Origin: Spirobacillus cienkowskii
GTDB lineage: Bacteria > Bdellovibrionota_B > Oligoflexia > Silvanigrellales > Silvanigrellaceae
Assembly: GCF_037081835.1 (NCBI RefSeq)
Contig: NZ_CP146516.1
Location: 1,077,501 to 1,141,500 of the forward strand
Direction: 5' to 3'
DNA length: 64,000 nucleotides
The position numbers and the translations under genes are program-made. Positions 45,591 through 53,964 of the stretch are shown here, piece by piece (position 1 is the stretch's first letter; the number at the start of each line of letters is the position of its first letter). The notes below the pieces were generated by a model. That model ran no database searches. It worked only from the letters and a program-made list of their open reading frames with translations, and was not told the DNA's origin.

Positions 45591-46901
45591 TTGGCTCGCA
45601 TAAAAAACTTTTTTGACCAAAATGATAGACGTAACAACTATAAAAAAATTGAAAAAATTAAAAAAGAAAAACGTACAGAACGTGTTAGAATTGTAGATGA
45701 TTGGATTATCAATTCTAATAATCCAAAAGAAAAATTAGATGTTTTACTAACAGATCTTTATCAAAAAGGCTATCGTCGTGGTAGAGTGATTGAAGTGCAA
45801 AAGCGCAATATTTTTATTGCCGAAGAAGACAAAAACGGCAATCCAATTACAGAAAATTTATGGCTCTGTTCTGTTGCCAAAAGACATTTTCAGCGGGCAC
45901 ATAAAGAAAGAAATTTAGTTGTTGTAGGCGATCGCATTTTGTTTGAACCCAATGCCGAATTGCAATTTGATGCTGATGGGCAGCCTCTCAACACCGATTT
46001 GCCGCGTGGTGTTGTGCAACATGCATTTGCAAGAACAAGTAAAATTACAAGAAAAGATCCCATGCACCCCGCATGGGAACACGTTATGCTTGCAAATATC
46101 GATCTTATCGCCATTGTGGCATCTGTCTTGCATCCCGAAGTGCGCTGGGGGTTAATTGATCGTTTTTTAGTTCAGGCAGAAATTGAGCATCTTCCTGCTG
46201 TGATTGTTTTAAATAAAATTGATTTATTAGAAGATGTTAAAATTGCGAGTCCAGAATTTATTGCAGCGTATAAACATCGTGTCGAAATATATCGTAAAAT
46301 TGGATACGAAGTAATTGAGATTTGTGCATTAAAGCCTAAAAAAACGTCTGAAAATATTAAAAAATTGCGTAAGTTATTTAAAGGAAAATTAGTTGGTTTT
46401 GCTGGGCATTCTGGAGTTGGAAAAAGCAGTATTTTAAATTTAATGAAACCAGAATTTGAGCAAATTGTTGATGAAAATCCTGATATTTTTTATAAAGGAA
46501 GACATACAACAACATACAATAGTTTATTGCAACTTGATATTGGTGCTTATGCAATTGATACACCTGGTATTCGATCGTTTAATATTCAAAACTACGACCC
46601 AATTACCTTAAGCTATTGTTTTCCAGAATTTCGACCTTTTAAATGTAGGTACACAGAATGCGCGCATGATAAAGAACCGCAATGCGCAATAAAAAATGCC
46701 TTAGAAAAAGGGGAAATTTCTCATGAACGTTACAGAAGTTATCTTGGTATATTAAAAGGATTAAGCTTTAGGGAAGGAGAGGGTGATAGTTCTGATGCAA
46801 CAATGATTGCAGATCTAAAAGCCCGTCAGCAAAAACGGGATGAAGAACTGGCGCAAAGCGAAGTGGAACACTCCCCAAAAGACAATGAGAATGAGAGGTA
46901 A
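45591..46901 (+). CDS. rsgA: Ribosome small-subunit GTPase RsgA
   Basis: 436 residues from a TTG at 45591, with AGGAG nine bases upstream; the earlier TTG at 45561 lacks this. Circularly permuted GTPase: an OB fold at about 90-150, then VVLNKIDLLED (G4), GHSGVGKSSILNLM (G1) and DTPGIRSFN (G3) in that order. The zinc site CRYTECAHDKEPQC follows. RsgA checks late 30S assembly. The N-terminus has a 75-residue charged extension and the C-terminus an acidic tail, longer than in E. coli (350 residues). Divergent from mutS2. Confidence 0.95.
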   Translation: MARIKNFFDQNDRRNNYKKIEKIKKEKRTERVRIVDDWIINSNNPKEKLDVLLTDLYQKGYRRGRVIEVQKRNIFIAEEDKNGNPITENLWLCSVAKRHFQRAHKERNLVVVGDRILFEPNAELQFDADGQPLNTDLPRGVVQHAFARTSKITRKDPMHPAWEHVMLANIDLIAIVASVLHPEVRWGLIDRFLVQAEIEHLPAVIVLNKIDLLEDVKIASPEFIAAYKHRVEIYRKIGYEVIEICALKPKKTSENIKKLRKLFKGKLVGFAGHSGVGKSSILNLMKPEFEQIVDENPDIFYKGRHTTTYNSLLQLDIGAYAIDTPGIRSFNIQNYDPITLSYCFPEFRPFKCRYTECAHDKEPQCAIKNALEKGEISHERYRSYLGILKGLSFREGEGDSSDATMIADLKARQQKRDEELAQSEVEHSPKDNENER

Positions 46902-46906
46902 TCCTT

Positions 46907-48366
46907 ATGCTCACAATCAATGATCTCAATTCTACAAACCAATCATCTATTGCAATTATTGGTGGAGGAATGTCTGGGTTATTGTTGGCTCTTCGTTTAT
47001 CGCGCGATCCCAATTTGTGTGCAAAAGGAATTACAATATTTGAAAAACAACCTCATCTTGGTGGTCGATTCTTTTTTTCTTCATATCACCAGCCTTTAGA
47101 AAACACTGTGACTCAACTTAATGACAAACAATTTAAACTCAGTGAACCAGGGTTTGAATGGCTTGAAGGCAATTCGTTAGAAATTATGTATCGGCATTTT
47201 GAATCACATTTGTCTGAGCTTGAAAAAAATGAGATTGAGCTTTTTTTTCAAGACACTCAAGACAAAGTTATTTCTCAAAAAAAACAATGTTTTTTTGTAA
47301 AAAAGGAAATTGTTTCTGATACTGAGTTATTTGCAGGATCCTCAGAAATTTTTACCAAAAAAGAAGCAGAAATTTTTAAGTCATTTATTTTTGATGATTT
47401 TAATAATGTACAAATTGATAAAAATTTTTTAAATATTAATTTTGAAAAATCAGAGTTTTGGGTTTCATTAACCAAATCAACTAAAGAAGCATTAACTCCA
47501 ATTTTTGCAACAATCGTTGGCCAAATTGGGAAAAAGCATCATTTATTCATATTCATAAATTGTTTAAAGATTTTTTTAATTCATTAAACTTTCAAGTTCC
47601 GACCTGTTTTTTTAGAGAACATTATTTTGAGTGTATAGTTGAAAGTATTCTTAAAAAGCGAGGCGTTGTTCTTCGCACGAATTGTGAAGTCATGCGGCTT
47701 CATCATCATACAAACTCTAAATTTGATTTGTTACTGTCTGACAATATAAATCCTGCACAAAAAACGTTTACATGCCAAAAACTGATTTTTGCAATTCCTT
47801 TAGTCAAATGTTTAAGCTTATTATCGAAAGAACATTTTTCTCCTAGCCAATCACGCTTTGTTTCCAAAGTTAAACCTGTGTCATTAATATTTTCAGAAAT
47901 CACCGATTTTTTAAAATTTAAATGTGAGCATTGGCCAGAAAACGTATCACTCGGGGATCGGTTTATTTTTCCTGTAGAAAAAGTGATGGGATTTTTAACG
48001 CACGATGGACGCATGATTTTTTCAATAAAATTAGACTATGAAGACTCTTTGCAAGCTCCTGCAGTGCGTGATGCCGTTGCCCGTTTGCGTCGTGCTGCAA
48101 CAAGAATTCTAAAACCAGAATTTAGTGAAGACTTAAAAAAAGGGGCGCGTATTCCAGAAAATAAAATTTCAGAAAAAATTATTTTATTGCCGGTCGCATA
48201 TACAATGACCTGTGATACCGCTGCAAATATAGAAGTCAAAGAAACAAAAATGGGAATAGAGGGATTGTACTGTTGTGGTGATAGTTTTCCAGGTTTTGCC
48301 AATGAGCCTTGGAAAATGATCATTAACAGTGTGTATGATGTTGCAGCACAATTAAGTCAAAAATAA
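46907..48366 (+). pseudogene. FAD-dependent oxidoreductase, frame broken at about 47530
   Basis: The first part (46907-47587) starts with ATG 5 nt after rsgA and has the dinucleotide-binding motif IAIIGGGMSGLLLALRLS and GITIFEKQPHLGGRF. Homology-like sequence then continues in another frame: …GEKASFIHIHKLFKDFFN… leads into 47560-48366 with KLIFAIPLVKCLSLLS and the C-terminal FAD motif MGIEGLYCCGDSFPGFANEPW. One missing base near 47525-47533 (for example a T before GGG) explains the switch and would give one protein of about 486 residues. It resembles the flavin amine oxidase / phytoene desaturase superfamily; the substrate is unknown. Either a young pseudogene or a sequencing error. Confidence 0.75.
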
Positions 48367-48370
48367 GCTA

Positions 48371-49072
48371 CTAATTGATAAAAAACTCTACCGTAGTCAC
48401 AACACGAACTTTTTTTAAAATACTTCCATTATCGTAGTCGTTATTTTCTGATGAGGCAGGGCTAATGGTAAAAAGCCCTTGAGTGGCTTTTTTGATAGAG
48501 CCAACATGGCTATTTGAGTTTTTTGCAAAAGTGTTTGCCGCTTCTCTTGCATTCTCGGTGGCTCTAGCAAGCATGTCTGGTTTGATTGTATTGAGATCGG
48601 TAAATAGATACTTAACATGATTTGTGTTTAAAACGATCCCAGATTCAATCACCGCGCCTGTTTTTTGTACTACCGTATTGACTTTGTCAACTTTATTGGT
48701 TTTGAGATTAATTCCAGAATTAGCTGTAAATCGCGCAGAGGGACGCTCTGTGCTATAGGCGTTGGCCTTGGCATCATTAATAGAAATAGATTGTTTTTCT
48801 ATTTCTTCTTCCGTAAAGCCATTCTCTTTTAAAAATTCGATAATTTTATTTTGTGCAAAACTAATTTGTGGATAAAGTTTTTTGAGATCGTCTCCAACAA
48901 CAGTAAAATTAAGTTCCCAGTTTGCGACATTTGCTTTTACTATTTTTTCGTCTAAACCTTTGACTTCTACAAAACGTCCAAAATTTCTATAATTTTCAAT
49001 AGAGTTTCGCAGTATATAACTTGAACTAACAATGCCTAAGCTTAAAATAAGTGATGGTATAAAATATGACAT
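48371..49072 (-). CDS. SIMPL-domain envelope protein
   Basis: 233 residues. An N-terminal hydrophobic helix (FIPSLILSLGIVSSSYIL) serves as anchor or signal. The rest is a SIMPL (DUF541) domain: VEVKGLDEKIVKANVANWEL, FLKENGFTEEEIEKQSISI, LARATENAREAANTFAKN, KKVRVVTTVEFFI. Bacterial SIMPL proteins are periplasmic or outer-membrane linked, forming oligomers of unclear function (E. coli YggE lowers oxidative stress). Converges with the FAD gene 4 nt away. Confidence 0.88.
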   Translation of the reverse strand: MSYFIPSLILSLGIVSSSYILRNSIENYRNFGRFVEVKGLDEKIVKANVANWELNFTVVGDDLKKLYPQISFAQNKIIEFLKENGFTEEEIEKQSISINDAKANAYSTERPSARFTANSGINLKTNKVDKVNTVVQKTGAVIESGIVLNTNHVKYLFTDLNTIKPDMLARATENAREAANTFAKNSNSHVGSIKKATQGLFTISPASSENNDYDNGSILKKVRVVTTVEFFIN

Positions 49073-49166
49073 TACAGCTATTCCTATTATTAATATGGTG
49101 GGTACAAAATATTAGTTTTATGAGCCTCCACATTAGAAATAAGCAGTAGAGGCATAATAGAAAAAA

Positions 49167-50144
49167 TTAAAGAGAAAGTGAGTTTCTTTTTTCGCGAACT
49201 TGGCGTGATCTTTCTTGTCTAATTTGAAGTGCACGCATGTTGTTTTCCCGCATTACGTTTTCACGTTGGAGTTCTTTATTATTATAGTTATCAAAGCAGT
49301 GAGGACAAAATTCATTTTCTTTATACAGTTTGCTTTGTAAATCTTCCTGAGAAAGAGGTTTCCAGCATGAATAACAAATTTCGTATTGAGTTTCATGCAG
49401 ATTTTTATCAACTGCCACGCGGTAATCAAATACAAAACAATCACCATCGTAGTGGTTATCTTGGTTTGGTGCATTATTCATAGTTTCTTCAAAATATTTT
49501 AAGATTCCACCCTGAATTTGATAGACATCTTTAAAACCTTCTTGTTTCATAAATGCCGTTGCTTTTTCACAGCGAATACCGCCTGTGCAAAACGTGATAA
49601 CCTTTTTGTTTTTATACTCTGCAAAGTTGTCTTTGATCCATTGTGGAAAATCTCTAAATTTTTTGAGTTTTGGATCAATTGCATTACGAAAGGTGCCAAG
49701 TTCAACTTCATAATCGTTTCTGGTGTCAAGAATGACCAAATCTTCGCCTTCATCAAGCCACTTTTTTAATTCGAGGGCTTTGACATAGTTTCCTGTAAAA
49801 CGCGCAGGATCAATAGAAGGAAGTCCCATTGGAATAATTTCATTTTTAACTTTAACAAGCATTCTTCTAAAAGGAATGTGGTCGCTCACGCTTTTCTTAA
49901 ACTCAACATCAGAAAAAAGCTCATGATTGTGCATAAATTCAATAAATTTATCGATGTTTTCGTCTTTACCAACCAAGCAAGAGTTGATTCCCTCGTGTGC
50001 TAAGATAATTGTACCTTTAATTGATAAAGAATTGCATAGATTTAGCAACACATCTCGTAAGCTTTGTGGGTCTGCAATATCGACAAACTTATAATAAGCA
50101 ATGTTGCTATAATTGTGTTGTGTTTTCGTAAAAGTGGTTTCCAT
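49167..50144 (-). CDS. trhO: tRNA uridine(34) hydroxylase (oxygen-dependent)
   Basis: 325 residues. TrhO (YceA) makes 5-hydroxyuridine at the tRNA wobble position, a step towards cmo5U. Structure: an acylphosphatase-like N-terminus (GTIILAHEGINSCLVG), a rhodanese domain at about 120-225 with the catalytic Cys in ITFCTGGIRCEKATAF, then a Cys-rich end (YEICYSCWKPLS, FCPHCFDN) and a basic tail. All the family's key residues appear present. Confidence 0.95.
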   Translation of the reverse strand: METTFTKTQHNYSNIAYYKFVDIADPQSLRDVLLNLCNSLSIKGTIILAHEGINSCLVGKDENIDKFIEFMHNHELFSDVEFKKSVSDHIPFRRMLVKVKNEIIPMGLPSIDPARFTGNYVKALELKKWLDEGEDLVILDTRNDYEVELGTFRNAIDPKLKKFRDFPQWIKDNFAEYKNKKVITFCTGGIRCEKATAFMKQEGFKDVYQIQGGILKYFEETMNNAPNQDNHYDGDCFVFDYRVAVDKNLHETQYEICYSCWKPLSQEDLQSKLYKENEFCPHCFDNYNNKELQRENVMRENNMRALQIRQERSRQVREKRNSLSL

Positions 50145-50188
50145 ATGTAATTTCGCCTTGTAAAGTATTGAAATTATTTATATTTTAT

Positions 50189-50443
50189 TTATACAGAGGT
50201 GACTTCTTTGTAAATTTTGTGTAAGAGCGCGTCATCTTTTCTTTCCCAAGAAGAGAAAACTCTGCGAGCTTCTCTATTTTGTAGAGCAGTTGTTCTGAAA
50301 AATTGATTAAAAGATTCTTCAGACTCTTGGCTTCTTAAGCTTTGCACGTTTTCTACATTGATCAAAATTTGGCTTGCACCGCGTTTAAGAATAAGGTTGT
50401 TACGATTCCATTCTAAGGAAATTGCTGTTGATGTAAATGTCAT
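50189..50443 (-). CDS. Small hypothetical protein
   Basis: 84 residues. ATG at 50443 with GGAG nine bases before. No signal peptide or membrane segment. A short strand-rich start (SLEWNRNNLILKRGASQILI) precedes a charged helical end (NREARRVFSSWERKDDALL). No family recognised. It is in line with trhO and the next small gene on the minus strand. Confidence 0.6.
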   Translation of the reverse strand: MTFTSTAISLEWNRNNLILKRGASQILINVENVQSLRSQESEESFNQFFRTTALQNREARRVFSSWERKDDALLHKIYKEVTSV

Positions 50444-50573
50444 TGAATGTTCTCCATTAGGTCAAATAGTGTCTCAAGATCAAAAAATCTGCATACCCCA
50501 TGGTAGTCAGACTCTCAAGTCAAAACTTCAAGATATTCTGATGAGCCATAGAAAAACAGATAATTTTTATTTA

Positions 50574-50879
50574 TCAGGTTGTGATAATAGCTCCATTTTG
50601 TTCTAGAACTTTTGCAAGTTTCGTCTCAATATCAGCTCTAAAGGCTCGATGGGTGAGAGATATTTTTTCAGATTCGTGAACGCATTCAAAACCTTTAGGT
50701 TGCTTTGTGAGTGAAAAAAAAACTTCACTTTTTCCAAGCTTTGAAAAACGAATCACCACTTTTTCATCATGCATTGATATATTAGCAATCTTTCCCAATT
50801 CGCGGGTGGCTAAAGATTCTGTCACATTTTTAATAAATTCGGAGGCAGAACCTTGGCTTACCTTAAAGGATTTAATCAT
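50574..50879 (-). CDS. Small hypothetical protein
   Basis: 101 residues. ATG at 50879 preceded by AGAGGAA at 10 nt. Mixed alpha/beta composition (MIKSFKVSQGSASEFIKNV, ISMHDEKVVIRFSKLGKSEV, AFRADIETKLAKVLEQNG), suggestive of a small polyhydroxyalkanoate-granule or cystatin-like fold, but not assignable. It follows the M16 gene by 23 nt, so probably in the same operon. Confidence 0.62.
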   Translation of the reverse strand: MIKSFKVSQGSASEFIKNVTESLATRELGKIANISMHDEKVVIRFSKLGKSEVFFSLTKQPKGFECVHESEKISLTHRAFRADIETKLAKVLEQNGAIITT

Positions 50880-50902
50880 AGAAACGCGTTCCTCTTTTTT
50901 GG

Positions 50903-52489
50903 TTAAAAATAGTGTTTGGTTAACGCCTCTAATTTATTAATATTTATAATTTTAATGTTGTCAATTTTTTTAATCAACTCAATTTGTTGTTCAGGAGGAT
51001 TTCCCATAATTATGAGAACCGGAAAAACTGCTTCCTGACGTAATTTTTTTAATATTGCATTGATCTCATTGAGACTTCTTTGTTTATCAAGTTTAGATAA
51101 AGCCATTTCAATAGGATTGATGTTTGGTAGTAGGCCTTTGTTAATTTGAAGCATCAATTCGTCGCTTTTATTAAAAATAGTTTGTTCTGTTGCAAGCATT
51201 CTATTCATTAAAGATGTTCGTGTATTGTCAAGTTCTTCTTGGTTTACGCCTTTTTCAATAAATTCATTCCAGGTTTTTGTCGCTATCTGAACTGCCTCAG
51301 CAACGCGTTCATTAGGACTCTGAAACGACAAGGCAAACATCCCAACGTCTGTGTTTGGATAGAGATACGTAGCGTTGAAAAAGGCGTGGGGAGAATAACT
51401 AATACCAGAATCTGCTCGTAGCGCTTTAGAAAAACGGTCATTGCCGACAACTCCGCCTGTTGCAGAAAAAATCTCTTCTAAAATAGTAAATTGCACTTGC
51501 TCCAGTGAATTGAGTTTACCAAGTTTTGGAAAATAGTAACGAAGACTAATTAAAGATTGCGACATATCTGCTTTTGTGACGATTTCTGTTCTAATAGAAT
51601 GCATTGTGTTCTCAACAACGTCACGAGAAGGAAGCCAGGTTGTGATTGACGGTTCTTTGTAAGGAATTTTTGTCACAAGTTTTTTTATTGACTCTATATC
51701 TTTTTGATTAAAATTACCTGAAACAAAGAGATTTAGCCCATTTTTGCTAACCACTTTTGCGTAAATTTCTTTAATTTTATCGTAAGTAACGGCATTAATT
51801 TTTTTAGGAGAGTTTCTTGCAATTGCTGTTGCAAAGTAATGAGTTTTTCCAAAAATTAACTCAATTGCCTGTTGATCAATAAAACGCATTTGTTTATCTG
51901 GGGTGTTAGAGTCGAGTAATTTTCTAAAAGAATCGGTTGCCTGTTGTTTCCATAGAGGCAGAGCATTTCTTTCAAAGCGAGGCTTTAGAATGACGTTTGC
52001 AATGAGTTCAATCACTTTAGGAAAATCAGTTGATAATGCATCAGCTGTAATAAATAGCTGACCTTGTGGAGTAAGTCCTGTTTTTAAGTTTATTCCATGT
52101 TCAGTGATATAATTTTGAAAGGCATCATAGCTCATGTTACCACTGCCACCAAAAACCAATAAATCCGTTAAGGCTCCAAATGCTGTGCGTTCCTCTTGTT
52201 TTAGTGAGTAAACATTGCTAGGAAAAACGAGATTAATTTTAAACTTAAGTGCAGACTCGCTGGGCAAAGTGTAGATCGCAGCACCACCATCTATGGGAAT
52301 ACGAACATAATTAACACTAGGCCAAGTTATTGAGCGCCAATTGAGTTCTGTAGGTTTGGTAAAAATGACAGGACGATTTGTTTGCAATGAGTCTTGGGCA
52401 AAAGAAGTTGTTGCAAAAATCCATGAACCAACAGAAACAGAAAAAATTTTGAATGTTTTTATTAAAAAATAATGTTTGAGAAACTGCAT
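50903..52489 (-). CDS. M16-family peptidase, non-catalytic partner subunit
   Basis: 528 residues with a signal peptide (ending FA near 30). M16 fold: KFKINLVFPSNVY, LTDLLVFGGSGNMSYDAFQ, LFITADALSTDFPKVIELI, LNLFVSGNFNQKD, and the R/Y-type substrate end SLRYYFPKLGKL. The zinc-binding HxxEH is absent at the expected place (FGALTDLLVFGG), so this is the inactive half. It lies directly after the active half (16 nt), and the pair likely forms a heterodimeric periplasmic protease like mitochondrial MPP or bacterial two-gene pitrilysins. Confidence 0.88.
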   Translation of the reverse strand: MQFLKHYFLIKTFKIFSVSVGSWIFATTSFAQDSLQTNRPVIFTKPTELNWRSITWPSVNYVRIPIDGGAAIYTLPSESALKFKINLVFPSNVYSLKQEERTAFGALTDLLVFGGSGNMSYDAFQNYITEHGINLKTGLTPQGQLFITADALSTDFPKVIELIANVILKPRFERNALPLWKQQATDSFRKLLDSNTPDKQMRFIDQQAIELIFGKTHYFATAIARNSPKKINAVTYDKIKEIYAKVVSKNGLNLFVSGNFNQKDIESIKKLVTKIPYKEPSITTWLPSRDVVENTMHSIRTEIVTKADMSQSLISLRYYFPKLGKLNSLEQVQFTILEEIFSATGGVVGNDRFSKALRADSGISYSPHAFFNATYLYPNTDVGMFALSFQSPNERVAEAVQIATKTWNEFIEKGVNQEELDNTRTSLMNRMLATEQTIFNKSDELMLQINKGLLPNINPIEMALSKLDKQRSLNEINAILKKLRQEAVFPVLIIMGNPPEQQIELIKKIDNIKIININKLEALTKHYF

Positions 52490-52505
52490 TCCAAATTTTC
52501 CTTAT

Positions 52506-53960
52506 TTATTTGTGTGATTTTTTAAAATCGTTAAAAAAGTCTTGACAACTAATCGCTTCTTCTTGTGGCACAATGCCTGTTATATAATATTTATGTTTTC
52601 CTAAATTTTCTTTAATCCATTGTCTTAAAGATTCTGTTGTTGCTGCTTCTGCAATTTTTTCGGCTGTTCCAACTGCGTTAAAGTTTTTTAAAAAGAATGT
52701 ATTATCTAAAATAGTATTTGTTAATGCTGTCATGCGTTCTGCTGTTTCTGCATTGTTAACAGCAAGTTGTTTTAAAATTTGTTTTTTGATTTTTGTAGTT
52801 AGAGGTTTGTTTAGTACTTCATCAATTCCCTTTTCCCAAAATTTTTGTACCTCTTCAAATGATTGGTTTTTAGACAAAGAAAACGTTGCAACAATGGGGT
52901 AACTTTGATTTTGCCAATATGTTTTATAAAAAAGAAGATCAGTTGCGAGATTTTCTTTGACAAGTCGTCTTTCAAATGTTCCGTTAGCATGATCATCAAG
53001 AAGGGATTGAAAGATAATAGAATAAATAATTGATTTTAAATCGAAGTGACTTGATGGATAAACAAAGCGAAAGCGTTTGGTCATGATGGGAGCACTACAA
53101 ATAAATTTTTTATTGAGATCTCTCGTAAAATAATCTGCAGGAAGTTTAGTGTGTTGTGTTTTTAATTTTCCTTTCCAGTCGCCAAAATATTTATTGACTA
53201 AATTTGCCACGTCTTTGTGTTCAAAGGGACCACCAATTACAAGTAATGTATTGTCTGGGGTGTAAAAGCCTTCATAAAATTTTTTTGCAGCTTCAATTTT
53301 CATGTCTTGAACATCTTTTTTAGTACCAATGGTAAGCCATTCCATTGAAGTCCCGCGTTCTGTAATGGCACGCAGAAATTCTTGACTTCTGGCTAAAGGA
53401 TCGTTTTCAACTCGAAGTTTTCTTTCTGAGATGACGGCTCCTTTTTCGATTGAAAAATAAGGCTCTGCGAGATCGAGGTGTTTAAATCGTTCGGATTCAA
53501 GTTTGAGCATTGTTTCGAGAGCAGGAGCAGGGAATGTTGTAAAATAGGTGACAAAAGAGTCGTTTGTTCCAGCATTGCCAGATCCACCAACTGAGTTTAA
53601 AACTCGATCATAATTTCCTTCAGGAGCCCCTACGGTTTTTCTAAACATCATATGTTCAAAAAAATGGGCTAGGCCAGTTGTTCCCTTAGTTTCTCTATTG
53701 CTGCCCGCATCAAGCATAAAATGAATAGTGGCAATAGGGTTGCGGTTGTCTGGAACTACAATAAGGCGAAGTCCATTTGGAAAATGATATTGAAAAGCTT
53801 GTGTTTTAGCCCCAGGTATAATGTAAGCAGTTTGATTCAGCTTAGGGGTTAAGTTTGTGCTGCTATGCGATGTTTGTACAGTAAAGAAACATGCTAAAGA
53901 AGCCAAAACACATGCGCGAAGTTTTAAGTTTTGCTTCAGTAACAAAAAATTAAGAGACAT
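52506..53960 (-). CDS. M16-family zinc peptidase, catalytic subunit
   Basis: 484 residues with a signal peptide (LRACVLASLACFFTVQT). The inverted zinc motif is intact: GLAHFFEHMMFRKT (about residue 100), with the distal Glu in SIEKGAVISERKL. The SVGGSGNAGTNDSFVTYFTT segment is conserved in the family. Degrades peptides in a closed chamber, here in the periplasm. Operon: unknown 716-residue protein, this gene, inactive partner, small protein. Confidence 0.92.
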   Translation of the reverse strand: MSLNFLLLKQNLKLRACVLASLACFFTVQTSHSSTNLTPKLNQTAYIIPGAKTQAFQYHFPNGLRLIVVPDNRNPIATIHFMLDAGSNRETKGTTGLAHFFEHMMFRKTVGAPEGNYDRVLNSVGGSGNAGTNDSFVTYFTTFPAPALETMLKLESERFKHLDLAEPYFSIEKGAVISERKLRVENDPLARSQEFLRAITERGTSMEWLTIGTKKDVQDMKIEAAKKFYEGFYTPDNTLLVIGGPFEHKDVANLVNKYFGDWKGKLKTQHTKLPADYFTRDLNKKFICSAPIMTKRFRFVYPSSHFDLKSIIYSIIFQSLLDDHANGTFERRLVKENLATDLLFYKTYWQNQSYPIVATFSLSKNQSFEEVQKFWEKGIDEVLNKPLTTKIKKQILKQLAVNNAETAERMTALTNTILDNTFFLKNFNAVGTAEKIAEAATTESLRQWIKENLGKHKYYITGIVPQEEAISCQDFFNDFKKSHK

Positions 53961-53964
53961 TTTT

